NCBI GenBank assembly: GCA_017408405.1
Contig: JAFQUP010000042.1
Span: 1-32,944 of the forward strand
Origin: Thermoguttaceae bacterium
GTDB taxonomy: Bacteria > Planctomycetota > Planctomycetia > Pirellulales > Thermoguttaceae
Direction: 5' to 3'
DNA length: 32,944 bases
Shown: positions 17,301 through 26,400 of the stretch, in pieces
Position numbering within the stretch: position 1 is the first letter of the stretch
Layout: each line of letters opens with the position of its first letter
The notes under the pieces: model-generated
Databases searched by the model: none
Told to the model about the DNA's origin: nothing
What the model saw: only the letters and a program-made list of their open reading frames with translations
Program-made: the position numbers and the translations under genes

Positions 17301-18413
17301 GAAATCAATCATCGAATTCGCCAGCAGCAGTCTATCGAAGGACGAACGCGTCAGATGCGCGATATTTCAGAACTTTCACGTGAACAGGAAAATAACGCTC
17401 AAAAAACGGGTGAGTTAGCGCGAAAAATCATGGACGAAACTGAAGATAATGAAATTTTATCGGAAAATTCTCCATCCAATAAAGAAAATAATGCCCTCCC
17501 AAATTCCGATCCCAACGAATCAAAAGATCATGAAAAGGGGGCGTCCCCTTCAGATGATTCCCAGGAGGAAAAGTATGAAAATCCAGCATCCGCGAAAAAA
17601 TCTTTACCTGAATCACTTCGGCAAGCTCAAAAACTAATGGAAAACGCTCGCCAAAAACTTGAAAAATCAGAACGGGAAGGTGCTTTGAATGCTCAAAAAG
17701 AAGCTCTTCGAGAACTGGAAGAAGCCAAATCCAATCTGGAAAAAATCCTTCGTCAAATGCGTGAAGAAGAAACCAAACGGACTTTGGCTCAAATCGAAGT
17801 TCAGATTCAGTCAATGCTTCAGCTTCAACAAATGATTTATGAAGACTCTAAACGCCTAAACAGAATTTCGAAAGAAGACAGGACTCAGGAATTTAGAGAC
17901 GACGCAACCCGTTTGAGCCGAAGAGAGAAAGAAGTCATTCAGAAAGGAGAAACTCTCTTGACCATCCTTCACGAGAATGGACGCGCCCGCATGATGGCCG
18001 GGATTCTGGAAGAAACTATTTCTGATATGCGCAGAGTAATGGACCTTTTAGCCAATGCTCTGATTGACGATCTGACTCTTAATCTTGAAGCAGACATTTT
18101 GGCCGCTTTGGAAGAGATGCTTTCCGCGGTAAAAGAAACTGAAAAGAAAATGAAGGATGAAGATCAGGAAAATATGGAATCCCAAATGGCTGAAACGGAT
18201 CAAGACCCTGGTCTGATTGATCGAATCGCTGAATTAAAAATGATACGCTCTGCCCAAATTCGAATTTGGAAAAGAACTCAAACAATCGGAAATTTAATTT
18301 CAAAAGAAACGACTAATACTCCGGAACACCTTGAGATCCTTAAAGATCTCTCCCGCCAGCAGCAAAAAATTCGAAAAATCGTTCATGAAATGGCAAAGGA
18401 GAATGCCCTATGA
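14322..18413 (+). CDS. Large membrane-anchored coiled-coil protein, DUF4175-like
   Basis: A 1363-residue protein. Three hydrophobic segments at about 26-46, 56-80 and 165-187 anchor it in the membrane. Residues about 200-600 are beta-rich with repeated strands (for example KLRLKYPQYSTLTSQTIQPG near 325), followed by about 700 residues of coiled coil. An almost pure Asp/Glu run lies near 810-840, and a long Gln/Glu/Arg helix ends in SRQQQKIRKIVHEMAKENAL. The layout resembles DUF4175-type proteins often seen in planctomycetes beside small exported partners. No enzymatic motif is visible. ATG at 14322 has AGGA 8 bases upstream. The stop overlaps the next start (ATGA at 18410), so translation is coupled. 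A structural or tethering role in the envelope is inferred, not shown. Confidence 0.85.
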   Translation: MLKTLFPEIHRLFQKLRRKIRFYLAAEGISLWIFQMGLLFWASLILDRFFEPAREIRLIFLIFAAFLAIRQLGKLVLLPVFRPISNHSLAILLEKRFPQFNDSLLTLVEPESSAAASSENSESDFQSTAAHSHGLPAQREKLLRQIRDELLPEIEHFRFQPLFRFRPLIIGLLGAMLMLGALLGLTIKAPLFLNVWTDRFLKLSETPWPRIVQIEMDPIFQAGTLKIARGSDVQIRLRAGVEGSGYHLKDVLRTVYLTYRTEDGFRNRIAMERENESSSPSGEWADFSYSLRGVIKSFEFDVTAGDASARGFQVKVVDSPSLSLKLRLKYPQYSTLTSQTIQPGTVQSIPLGTEITLLGESTKPLESAELQISRKLPDFLSVLLPHLTPAFEKKLAQPPQKTQTVKLLPSPQNPHILEYPLGVLFSDAALSFCLSDSDGITSPSPIKLVLAMEEDQLPSLPVTPWGIGEAVTPNAQIPMKGKITDDYGLRAVGYDWKLERSNPETTQNQDKNKDKTIEFFPAGTHWFKKFDDPSSPPLEFTMNGSPETAMLLEPLGLRPGDKFQISMAANDRNDIFITEKRTSYSQTISLEIVTPEQLRWKLEGREAVLSQLFEKILQEIQDSRESLENFDFASMNTAQSNVTKTEEKPANSETEDSPQALFSYRTERIIQNNRKNSHEFNGIAEGIENLCLQMVNNRIDTPSWFERLNEGIRLPLLEIHQNSIPELETTLISLRKAIDDGQIQQAQTVHSTASAQMDALILLLLTVREKMLKMQDFNEMVELLRTVIRQEEELQDEISRQNRSSLADLLFDDEEDDDEEEDDEDDERDEEKGIEESENEKGNESTENLKETELSEENREIDSSPQTKVNSKNLPESDSAQSTSPSNFPERQQEILRTFNLWNEKIPQMLEMLRNDPVQTELLKNARQQADESRILPRMEELVSRLLEKSYSQANDEAKSLISDLKKILEKLESENRNTQLANEMELLRTHLREINHRIRQQQSIEGRTRQMRDISELSREQENNAQKTGELARKIMDETEDNEILSENSPSNKENNALPNSDPNESKDHEKGASPSDDSQEEKYENPASAKKSLPESLRQAQKLMENARQKLEKSEREGALNAQKEALRELEEAKSNLEKILRQMREEETKRTLAQIEVQIQSMLQLQQMIYEDSKRLNRISKEDRTQEFRDDATRLSRREKEVIQKGETLLTILHENGRARMMAGILEETISDMRRVMDLLANALIDDLTLNLEADILAALEEMLSAVKETEKKMKDEDQENMESQMAETDQDPGLIDRIAELKMIRSAQIRIWKRTQTIGNLISKETTNTPEHLEILKDLSRQQQKIRKIVHEMAKENAL

Positions 18414-19396
18414 ATAAAAAAGCAATTCCATCTGGCCTCCATGCCGTCACGCGAAAATGCGCTCCTTTTAATCAGGAGTATTCCCATATTTCGAACAGTC
18501 CGTTCTTTCGCAAACCATTTATTCTGCTCATATTGCTTCTCATGGCAATCTCCTCGTCTGCTGGAGGTCAAGATGATTCGGATTCCATTTCCACCACAAA
18601 GATCCATTCATCTCAATCCCAAGAAAATCCATCTTCCGCCTCAACGCCAAACTCTCCCCTTTCCACGAAAGAATTTTCGGACTCGCTTCATCACGCTATT
18701 AAACGCGTACGCGACGGAGAATATGAAATAGGCCTTAAGGAATTTCAGACAATAGAAAATGCGTCTTTTTTTTCATCTCTTCAAAAAAAGGAAGATCTTC
18801 TAATGGCCGCTGAGTACTGGTTTTACCGAGCAATCGCGGAACATCAAATGTTTCTGAGAAATGAATGCGAGAATTCCCTCAATAAACTGGATGAACTTTA
18901 CGAACGATCACATCAGATTCAGGATTCCCACTCCTCAAATTTTCAACTCCCATTCCGCTTCAAATCTCTTTCCAAACTCATGCGCAAAGACCTCGAAACA
19001 CTTCAAGACGAGTCTCTTGAAATGATCTCCCGCAAAATGAAAAATGTGGAAAGAGGTCTTAACTTGGGAGAGGCTGGGCAAAAAATTCAAGCCGCAGAAG
19101 AAGAAATTATCAATATGTTGGATTCCATGCTTGAAGAAATGGAACAAAAAGCCCAAAAGCAGAAAAGTCTGGCAAGTCGAACTCTTAAACCGGGAAAGCC
19201 AATGGAAAAGGCGCAGGCGGCCGGTGGTAATGGGCCAGGAAAAGTGACTCCCACAAAACTTAAATTTGATCGTAATTGGGGAAAGCTCCCCGAAAAAGAG
19301 CGCGAAGAAATTCTTCAGCAGCTGGGGCGCGACTTTCCCCCGCATTATCGCCAGGCAATCGAGCAATACTTCAAAAAAATAGCCGAGGAGGAATGA
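18410..19396 (+). CDS. Exported helical protein with conserved C-terminal motif
   Basis: A 328-residue protein coupled to the gene before (4-base ATGA overlap) and to the gene after (start codon two bases past the stop). Residues 36-50 (FILLILLLMAISSSA) form the hydrophobic core of a long signal peptide or anchor, with basic residues before it. The middle is helical with charged heptads and a Ser/Gln-rich linker. The C-terminus has the run WGKLPEKEREEILQQLGRDF and then a block centred on HYRQAIEQYFKKIAEE, a pattern I associate with planctomycete proteins encoded next to DUF4175-like genes. No catalytic residues were seen. It is probably a partner of the large membrane protein. The family has no function known to me. 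Confidence 0.8.
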   Translation: MNKKAIPSGLHAVTRKCAPFNQEYSHISNSPFFRKPFILLILLLMAISSSAGGQDDSDSISTTKIHSSQSQENPSSASTPNSPLSTKEFSDSLHHAIKRVRDGEYEIGLKEFQTIENASFFSSLQKKEDLLMAAEYWFYRAIAEHQMFLRNECENSLNKLDELYERSHQIQDSHSSNFQLPFRFKSLSKLMRKDLETLQDESLEMISRKMKNVERGLNLGEAGQKIQAAEEEIINMLDSMLEEMEQKAQKQKSLASRTLKPGKPMEKAQAAGGNGPGKVTPTKLKFDRNWGKLPEKEREEILQQLGRDFPPHYRQAIEQYFKKIAEEE

Positions 19397-19397
19397 A

Positions 19398-20849
19398 ATG
19401 ACTTACGGAAAAAAGATGGGGTTTTTAATAAACTGCGCGCAGAACGGAATATCCCGTCGCACCGCATTTAAAATTTTCGCATTGCTTTCCACTCCCGGAA
19501 TCTTCAATCGTTTAAACGCGGAAGAAACCACGATTTCATCAATTATGCAACAAGAACTTCTTTCTCAAAAAAACCTTTGCGTAAACATCATTCCAATCGA
19601 TGCTGAACCTTTCACTGGAATTTTCCTTGGATTTGAGGGAGAGGAACTAAAATTCCGTAAACCGGATTCAGCCCCTTCCCTTTCTGAAATGCCGGAAAAT
19701 AAAATTTCCATCCGAAAATTACGTTCTATTGATTTTCAGGTAAAAGATCCAGCAATAGAAAATACTCCAAATGATTCCCACTCTGAAAATCTTGTGGAAT
19801 CGCCCAAAAAGAAGGAACCGTCTCATCCGCGAATCATGATTGGCGAATCTGTTTTTCGCGCTCAAAGTATCTTTCAGAAAGAGGGAAAATATGTTATTGA
19901 ACTCTCATCTGGCGGAACGATGGAACCACTTTTGCCCGGAAAAATTCAGGAAATCCTTTTCCAGGATGAAAAACTTGGACAAAATCATGATTTGGACGCG
20001 GATTGGAATGAGATTCAAAAAATGGAAATGTCAAACGATCTGCTCGTAATTTTACGAAATGAAAAACTCAGCTACTATTACGGAACGATTCTGGAAATAA
20101 CTCCAAAATCAGTACGATTTGAGCAGGACGGTGAATCGCTTAACGTAAAGCTCAAGCACATTTTCGCGCTTCGTTTTGCCTCACAAGAAAAAAGCGCTGA
20201 TCAAAACTCTCCAAAGCCTTTACTTGGAATTCTCACCGATACGGCCGGAAGTCAAATTTACGCGGCTCAAATCGAACCTGATTCAGACCGCGAAAGCCTG
20301 TCTGTTCTTACTACGGGCGGTGAAAGAGTAAATATTATGCCCTCATCTCTCAAAAACCTCGATTTCACGGAGGGAAGAATGATTTTTCTTTCATCTCTGA
20401 AGCCGGAATCTATCGACTGGACTCCATTTTTCCAAACGGGATTGGCTACCCAAAATACTTCATGCTCAAACCTGACCAGGGAATTTTACGCCCCCAAATT
20501 TAATCGCGGGTTTACGAATTCCCAAATTCATCTTGGCGGAAAAAAATTCAGCAATGGACTTGAACTCTGTTCACGTACCATAATTCAATTCCGGCTTCCA
20601 GCTCAATTCAAAAAATTTCAAACTACTCTTGGTATTGATGATTCAGTTCGCCCGGGAGGAAATGCCGAAGTAAAAATTTTAGCGGACGAAAAAGTTCTTT
20701 TTGATGAAATCGTCTCAGGAAAAGACATTCCCAAAGTACTTTCACTTGACATTGCTAACGCGCGCCGCTTAACAATTCGCGTAGATTTTGGAAAAGACGG
20801 AAGTCTCTCCGACTATGTCGCTTTCGCGGATGCTCAGCTCCTAAAATAG
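19398..20849 (+). CDS. NPCBM-domain protein with a likely Tat signal
   Basis: A 483-residue protein. Its N-terminus has a twin-arginine motif SRRTAFKIF (near 19-27), a hydrophobic segment and a likely cleavage after LNA, which suggests export of a folded protein by the Tat pathway. Residues about 45-330 hold four short beta-rich repeats with a pattern like DLLVILRNEKLSYYYGTILE. Residues about 345-483 form an NPCBM/NEW2 galactose-binding-like domain (IHLGGKKFSNGLELC, then TTLGIDDSVRPGGNAEVKIL, then VDFGKDGSLSDYVAFADAQL). A carbohydrate-binding role at the cell surface is the natural reading; no hydrolase domain is present. GGAGG lies 7 bases before the ATG. It is the last gene of the coupled trio and ends in a bidirectional terminator. 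Confidence 0.88.
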   Translation: MTYGKKMGFLINCAQNGISRRTAFKIFALLSTPGIFNRLNAEETTISSIMQQELLSQKNLCVNIIPIDAEPFTGIFLGFEGEELKFRKPDSAPSLSEMPENKISIRKLRSIDFQVKDPAIENTPNDSHSENLVESPKKKEPSHPRIMIGESVFRAQSIFQKEGKYVIELSSGGTMEPLLPGKIQEILFQDEKLGQNHDLDADWNEIQKMEMSNDLLVILRNEKLSYYYGTILEITPKSVRFEQDGESLNVKLKHIFALRFASQEKSADQNSPKPLLGILTDTAGSQIYAAQIEPDSDRESLSVLTTGGERVNIMPSSLKNLDFTEGRMIFLSSLKPESIDWTPFFQTGLATQNTSCSNLTREFYAPKFNRGFTNSQIHLGGKKFSNGLELCSRTIIQFRLPAQFKKFQTTLGIDDSVRPGGNAEVKILADEKVLFDEIVSGKDIPKVLSLDIANARRLTIRVDFGKDGSLSDYVAFADAQLLK

Positions 20850-20884
20850 AGCGGGAGAAAAGGATTTTCTCCTTCTCACCGCTC
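20849..20884. terminator. Bidirectional terminator between convergent genes
   Basis: An inner perfect 8-bp stem GGAGAAAA/TTTTCTCC with a three-base loop lies inside an outer GAGCGG/CCGCTC pairing (20849-20854 with 20879-20884). It starts at the last base of the NPCBM gene stop. The minus-strand side is followed by TATTTT, so it can also end the glycoside-hydrolase-like gene coming from the right. Confidence 0.75.
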
Positions 20885-20905
20885 TTCACTGGCCAAATGT
20901 TTCAC

Positions 20906-23371
20906 TCAACGCTCAAAATAGCGATAGAGGAAACGTCCGTCTGGTGCCGTGTCGCCATGCTTGAAAAAGTCCAGAATTTCTCCATCAACTCCGTTTTCTG
21001 ACGTATTGTCTGCCCATTTAAACCACAAATTGATTTTCTTCCCGTTTTGGTCCAGTAACGTTCTCGGAATTGAAATTTCAAGACGATTTCCATTTTGATC
21101 CATTCGTACTCTTGAAACCTCCTTCCAGTTCCATCCGTTCTTCGAACATTTTTCCAGAACAGCTTCTCCGTTCTCAGGTGAAATCCGGTTTACGATAAAC
21201 TGAAAATGATTCCAATGCGGCTCGGTTTCATCTTCGAGGGTAATAGAAATAAATAGTCTCATCCAGCATAAATCTGAACAGTCCGTGATTTTCTCGGCAC
21301 ATACCGCGGAAAAAATAATACTTTCTTCGTCATGCCTCACATGACATTCCACGAAATCATTTCTCCCGGTTTCATCCTTTAGTGGAATTTGCCCATATCC
21401 AACAGAATTACGCGGTAAAGTATCCCTGACAGGATCTCGATAAATAGGCGATTCACCAGCGGCACGTTGAGGCCGAACCCCTCGAAAACGACGAATTCCA
21501 TCCACAAACTGCCAGTAAAAATGATCTTTCAGGATTCCGGATGATGGTTCAATATCTCGACTGAATTCAGGAGAATACTGATCCGGAAAAGCGGTCTTTT
21601 TCCCCATCCAAACGGGAAAGAGATTCGCTGACCATTCGTTCCACCCCGTCACGAAAAGATAGTCGGGATCCAATTCCTGCGCGCGATCAAGCTGCTGAGC
21701 AAAATTTTCTCCCCAGAGAAAACGATTAACTTCATCTTTCCCCGGATTTCGATCCGGCGCGAAACGAAGTTTTTCACCAGGCAAAAGTTCTTCTTCATTC
21801 GGCCCCACGTAGGCTCTGCCAAAAATATTCCGATCATTCATTGCCGCCAGACCAGCATGTCCATCTTCCGCGTTCCACGAATGATTCTGCGCGACTCCCG
21901 CCGCGGCCATCTCAAAAGAACCATTTTTCTTCCTGACATATCCATGCTGAGGAAAGACTTCCAGCCAGCACCATTCATCAGCGGCCTGAGGCCCAAGCGC
22001 GTATCCCGGCTGAAGAGGCCTGAAAGTAAAGAAACGCAAAATCTCTCCCCAATCCCGTCTGTCTTCAGGAGATGCGTTTTTATCTTTCAACGCGTTCAAA
22101 ATCACATTAGGATTGGCGTGAACCAATGGACGCCCATTCCAAAAATACCAAAGATCCCTGAATTTTCCTGGACGATAAATATCGCGATAAAGTTGAAGAA
22201 GGCTGATCTGAATTTCTTTTTTAGTACCAAACGGAAGCATGAAAACAAACTTCGGAGTCCGAATTCCATCCCGGCGCATCGCGGACCATGTTTTCAAAAG
22301 CGTCCACGTCGAATCCATCCATGTGAAAGTACCGTTTGTCGCGTCAAAAACTACCGTATCGACCCCGGCTGCGCTCAAAAGTTGAGCGTGACGGCGCAAA
22401 ACCCAGGAATCAATCGTCTGGTAGTATCCGAAAAGAGGTTCATCCCAATGATGCCGTTCCCTTTGCTTTCCCCAGGCAGGATCATCCGGACGCTCGTCCA
22501 GGCCAGGATTTTCCCGTAAAAGCTGCGCGTTATTTTGAGGCGAATTTCGCGTCACAAAATTTTCATGCCACGTCCAATAAAAAATTCCAACCTGCTTATT
22601 TCTTGGAAGACCATATTTTTCAGAGTCACCAAGCCGTCGGCCAAGTCCATCCATCGCGTCCCAGGTATCTGCCATAAGATCCCGTTCCTCAAATTCACGC
22701 GCTAAAAGGTCTCCATTTTCATCTGAAACACGTTGCGTTTCATTGGGAGCCAGCGTGGGTTGAATCAAATAACTGAAAAGTTCCTCCGTGCCTGAAAATG
22801 GAAACGGAAGCTCCACATACTGAACCCTCATTTCATACGCGCCATTAACCTCTTGCGAATTAAAAAAAGAACGCACGCCGTCCACGGTTTGAGGCCTTTT
22901 CCATACGCCGACTTTCTCCTCCGCTTCACTCAATTCCCAATAGTATTCACCGGCGGGAAGAGGTTCAAAAGATAAAGCCAATGCCTCATTATCCGAAAAA
23001 TCGACATATCTTTTTCTGGCTAATGGTTTTTCCTCGCGCGACGCCTCCACGGAACCACGCCACTGATAAAGGCTGAGCGTCAGGGAACCAATCCCATTAC
23101 TGTAGCTGGGACAACTGACTCGAATCCGATTCGTAGGCATTTGGGCCTGAAATCTGGCTCCTGCGAAATCATTCTCGCCAATCAAAACCGGAACGTGCTC
23201 TTCATCGGTCGAAAATAAAAAAACTTCTCCCTCAAATAAAGAAATCTCTTCAGAAGGACTCATTCCGAAAACGATACCAGCTATCGCCTGCCATGCCGCC
23301 AGAGCCATGAAAATTCCAGAACGAATCAGAGAATTTCCTCTTAGTTCACCAAAGAAAATCTGCCTTAACAT
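20906..23371 (-). CDS. Exported glycoside hydrolase-like protein (GH99/GH71-like barrel)
   Basis: An 821-residue protein with a hydrophobic segment at about 17-36 (signal peptide or anchor). A beta-rich N-terminal domain (about 40-260) is followed by a TIM-barrel region that resembles GH71/GH99-type enzymes: VGIFYWTWHENF, then VDTVVFDATNGTFTWMDS, then KFVFMLPFGTKKE, and a barrel end YLFVTGWNEWSANLFP. The GWNEW motif with its Glu is typical of these alpha-mannanase/glucanase-like barrels. The last 160 residues look like a CBM9/DOMON-type sugar-binding domain. The substrate is unknown and catalytic residues cannot be assigned without alignment. ATG at 23371 (GGAG upstream) is chosen over TTG at 23386. 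It is probably exported and acts on complex polysaccharide; the next gene upstream on this strand ends in its own terminator. Confidence 0.8.
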   Translation of the reverse strand: MLRQIFFGELRGNSLIRSGIFMALAAWQAIAGIVFGMSPSEEISLFEGEVFLFSTDEEHVPVLIGENDFAGARFQAQMPTNRIRVSCPSYSNGIGSLTLSLYQWRGSVEASREEKPLARKRYVDFSDNEALALSFEPLPAGEYYWELSEAEEKVGVWKRPQTVDGVRSFFNSQEVNGAYEMRVQYVELPFPFSGTEELFSYLIQPTLAPNETQRVSDENGDLLAREFEERDLMADTWDAMDGLGRRLGDSEKYGLPRNKQVGIFYWTWHENFVTRNSPQNNAQLLRENPGLDERPDDPAWGKQRERHHWDEPLFGYYQTIDSWVLRRHAQLLSAAGVDTVVFDATNGTFTWMDSTWTLLKTWSAMRRDGIRTPKFVFMLPFGTKKEIQISLLQLYRDIYRPGKFRDLWYFWNGRPLVHANPNVILNALKDKNASPEDRRDWGEILRFFTFRPLQPGYALGPQAADEWCWLEVFPQHGYVRKKNGSFEMAAAGVAQNHSWNAEDGHAGLAAMNDRNIFGRAYVGPNEEELLPGEKLRFAPDRNPGKDEVNRFLWGENFAQQLDRAQELDPDYLFVTGWNEWSANLFPVWMGKKTAFPDQYSPEFSRDIEPSSGILKDHFYWQFVDGIRRFRGVRPQRAAGESPIYRDPVRDTLPRNSVGYGQIPLKDETGRNDFVECHVRHDEESIIFSAVCAEKITDCSDLCWMRLFISITLEDETEPHWNHFQFIVNRISPENGEAVLEKCSKNGWNWKEVSRVRMDQNGNRLEISIPRTLLDQNGKKINLWFKWADNTSENGVDGEILDFFKHGDTAPDGRFLYRYFER

Positions 23372-23413
23372 AAAAACTCCATTCAAGAAACCGCTTTACT
23401 CTTCAGAAAATAA

Positions 23414-23447
23414 AACCATTTCGTGAAATCTTTTCCACGAAATGGTT
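23414..23447 (-). terminator. Strong terminator of the HzsA-related gene
   Basis: A perfect 12-bp stem (23414-23425 with 23436-23447, core CATTTCGTG) with a 10-base loop is followed on the minus strand by TTTATTTT. It lies 43 bases past the stop of the HzsA-related gene and separates it from the glycoside-hydrolase-like gene. Confidence 0.85.
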
Positions 23448-23489
23448 ACTCAATGGATCTTTTACTTTCCTATTAACGAAAGTCTGAAT

Positions 23490-26400
23490 TTATTCCGGAA
23501 TTCCCAAAATCTCAATATTCTCAAGTATTTCAACATTTCCGGTAAATGTTACTTCGGAACAGCCAACTTGCGGAATACTCAGGATTCCAACTCGTGCCTC
23601 CGGACGAACTGAAACCGTTTCATTCACCCCAGCAAGCTGAATTTTAAATTTCTGTTCCCCGACAACATCTTTTTTAAGCTGAATCCGGATCTGGTCCGTC
23701 TTAATCACATTCGGGAACTTAAACGTCACTTTTTCTCCCGACTGTTTCCTCTCCGCTTCAGAAATCCGATTCCGATACGCTTTTTCTTTCATAGCCTGCT
23801 CACTCTGAATCTCTTCAGGAGAATGAGCCTGTTCGTACGGAAGATTTTTCGCCCACGCGGCGTAATTCCGCGCGTCACGCGCATCGGACCACTTCTTCTT
23901 TTCCCAATACCGGGCATTTTTCGCCTTTTCTTCCTCGTTCCACGCGCTCGCTTCCTCATACGTGTCGCAAAAAGGAACCAAAAGATCAATCCAGCAGGCC
24001 AAAAGATCCTTTTCTTTCTGGGAAAGCTGAACCCCATTATGCGGATTGGGTTCATTAAACATAAAGCATAAACGGCTCTTGGCTGCTCCCGCGTTATACG
24101 GCTTAAGCATTACCGGAGAATGCTGAATGTTAATCCAGTTCACCACATCCGATTTCTTCGCTTGCGTACGTTCCACAAAGGGTGAGTTCGTCAGATTAAG
24201 ATATGATTCTGACCAATATCTTTTCGCGGCAGTATCTTCAAAGGAACGTCCCAAAAGGCTAAACGGTTTGAAATCTTTATCAAATCCTTCCGCAACAGCC
24301 TCTTCTTTCATCTCATAAAGACCCAAATCCACACCTTTGCCTCCAGAACCATGGAGACAATGAACCGCTACGATATTTCGGCCAGGTTTCAACGGATTAT
24401 TGCTCAAAAAACACAAGTGATAATCTTTCACAAACCCCGAGGCAAAGAAAACCTTTTCTCCATTGATAAAGACTTCAATGTCCTCATCATAGAAAACACG
24501 GGCGTAAAGTGATTTCGGCTCATAGTTTTCCGGAAGAATCAGCTCACGCGTCATCCAAATACGGTCCGTATTCCACGCGGTCCCGCTTTTCCCGGTCCCC
24601 GGAACATATCCAAATGGAGCTTGAGACTTCTTTGCCCCCTCAGAAATCGGATAGCGATTCATCCAGCCGTCAGCCGGAGTCTCATCCGCGTAAGTCCAGA
24701 AATCCTCAATCTCCACGATTGGATTGAACTTTTCCATCGGTATCGACAAATTAACCTGACCAGAATTCGCGTAAGGCGGTTTGGCCTCTGAATTATCATG
24801 ACAGCGAATGCAGTGTTTATCCAAAATCGGCTGAATCTCTTTCGTGAACGAGAACCAGCGAGGCGGACCGTAAAACGGCTCAAGTTCCTGAGGACCAGCT
24901 TTCATCGCCTCTGAAGATGAACCGCGAGCGGCAATAGAATTTTTATCCTCATGGCAGCCAATGCACGAGAAAGTTTCACCCGGCTGGAGTGTGCTCCAAG
25001 AACGCATCGTCTGAATGACATGACCATCGACATCAATCACCTGGAAATAAACAGGTGTTTTAGCCGGTACTCTGAAACAAGCGGAGCCATCTGAATAGAT
25101 TTTCGCTTCACCAAGAATCTTTTTCGGATCCCACGCGCCATGACCAATTGAGATCGGCGTGGAAGACATGGCTCCTCCTGCCGGTCCGCTGTTTCCATTG
25201 TGTCCGATTCCAACGGTACGATAACCAATCGAGAGTACGCGCAGTGAACGTACCCGATTACGGTCAACACCTTCCAGACCAGGACCGTAAAAAACGTCCT
25301 GCAGATAGTAAATTCCGGAATCTTGTGCCGGATCCACGGCAGACGGACGCTCCATGACGGAAGGCTTCGCGAGTTTGAAAATCGTCTGCAAACATGATTT
25401 TCCAGCATCAGAAACGAGCAATTCCCGTTCTCCGGCCAGATTCATAAAATAAATGGAAAACGGCATCTGATCGCCCTGTCGATTATTCGGGATATCAGCA
25501 TTGGGACGGTAGGCCGTCAAAAACTCCGTCTCCGTAATCGGCATGGGATAGCAGAACTGCTCGCCTCCCTGCCCATAGGCATCAATTCGCTCCGGTTTCG
25601 TTTCACGAACAGGAGCGGCCAGAGTCGCGCCATCCGCTTCCTCTCGTCCCTGATTCGGATCCAAAACGCCCAATTTTCCACGCTGACGAGAATGGTGCCC
25701 GGAAAAAACACAGAGTATTTTTCCGTTTGTTTTCGGGATAGGACGCGCGTGAAGAATGGTCGTTGGGAACCATGAATTATTTCCGTAAAGGGCAGTCTGA
25801 CCCGTTCCATCCGGATTCATCTGAAAAAGGCCCTGCGGGTAAATCTGTCCGCGGTCATTATAGTCCCAGCGCGTGTAAATGACACGGCCGTCAAGTGTCA
25901 GTGTCGGATAATTATCGTGAACCTGGTCAAACGACATACGGCGCATAAAATTCCCATCAGCGTCCATGCGGTAGAGATTTGAAACCTCTGTCCACCAACA
26001 GTCAACAATCTGTGAGCAGCGCGTTGAATTGAAAATAATGTCTCCGCTCGGAAGGCAGCAGGGTTCATAATCCGCCCAGCCCAGTCCAAACGTAAGCTGC
26101 GTAATCTCTTTGGAATCAAGATTCATCCGATAAATATGGAAGTCGTCAAGCCGATCCGATTTTTTCCACGCAAAGACAAGATTTTTCCCGTCATAGGTCA
26201 TTTCCGGGTCACGAATCATGCCGTAGGGATCATTAATGAGCTGTTTTTCAACATAATTTCCGTTCGCGTCCAATTCAATCCGGCAAACCTGAGAACCAGG
26301 GCGAAAACTTCGCTCTGCCTGCGCGTCTGAAAGCGCCTCAGTATACGCGTAATGAGAACCGCCAAGATTGGGATGCTTCATAAGAATAAAATTCGGCACC

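Noticed and set aside
21857..22519. A 220-codon plus-strand frame antisense to the glycoside-hydrolase-like gene
   Set aside because: No recognisable fold; the opposite strand encodes a clear TIM-barrel protein.
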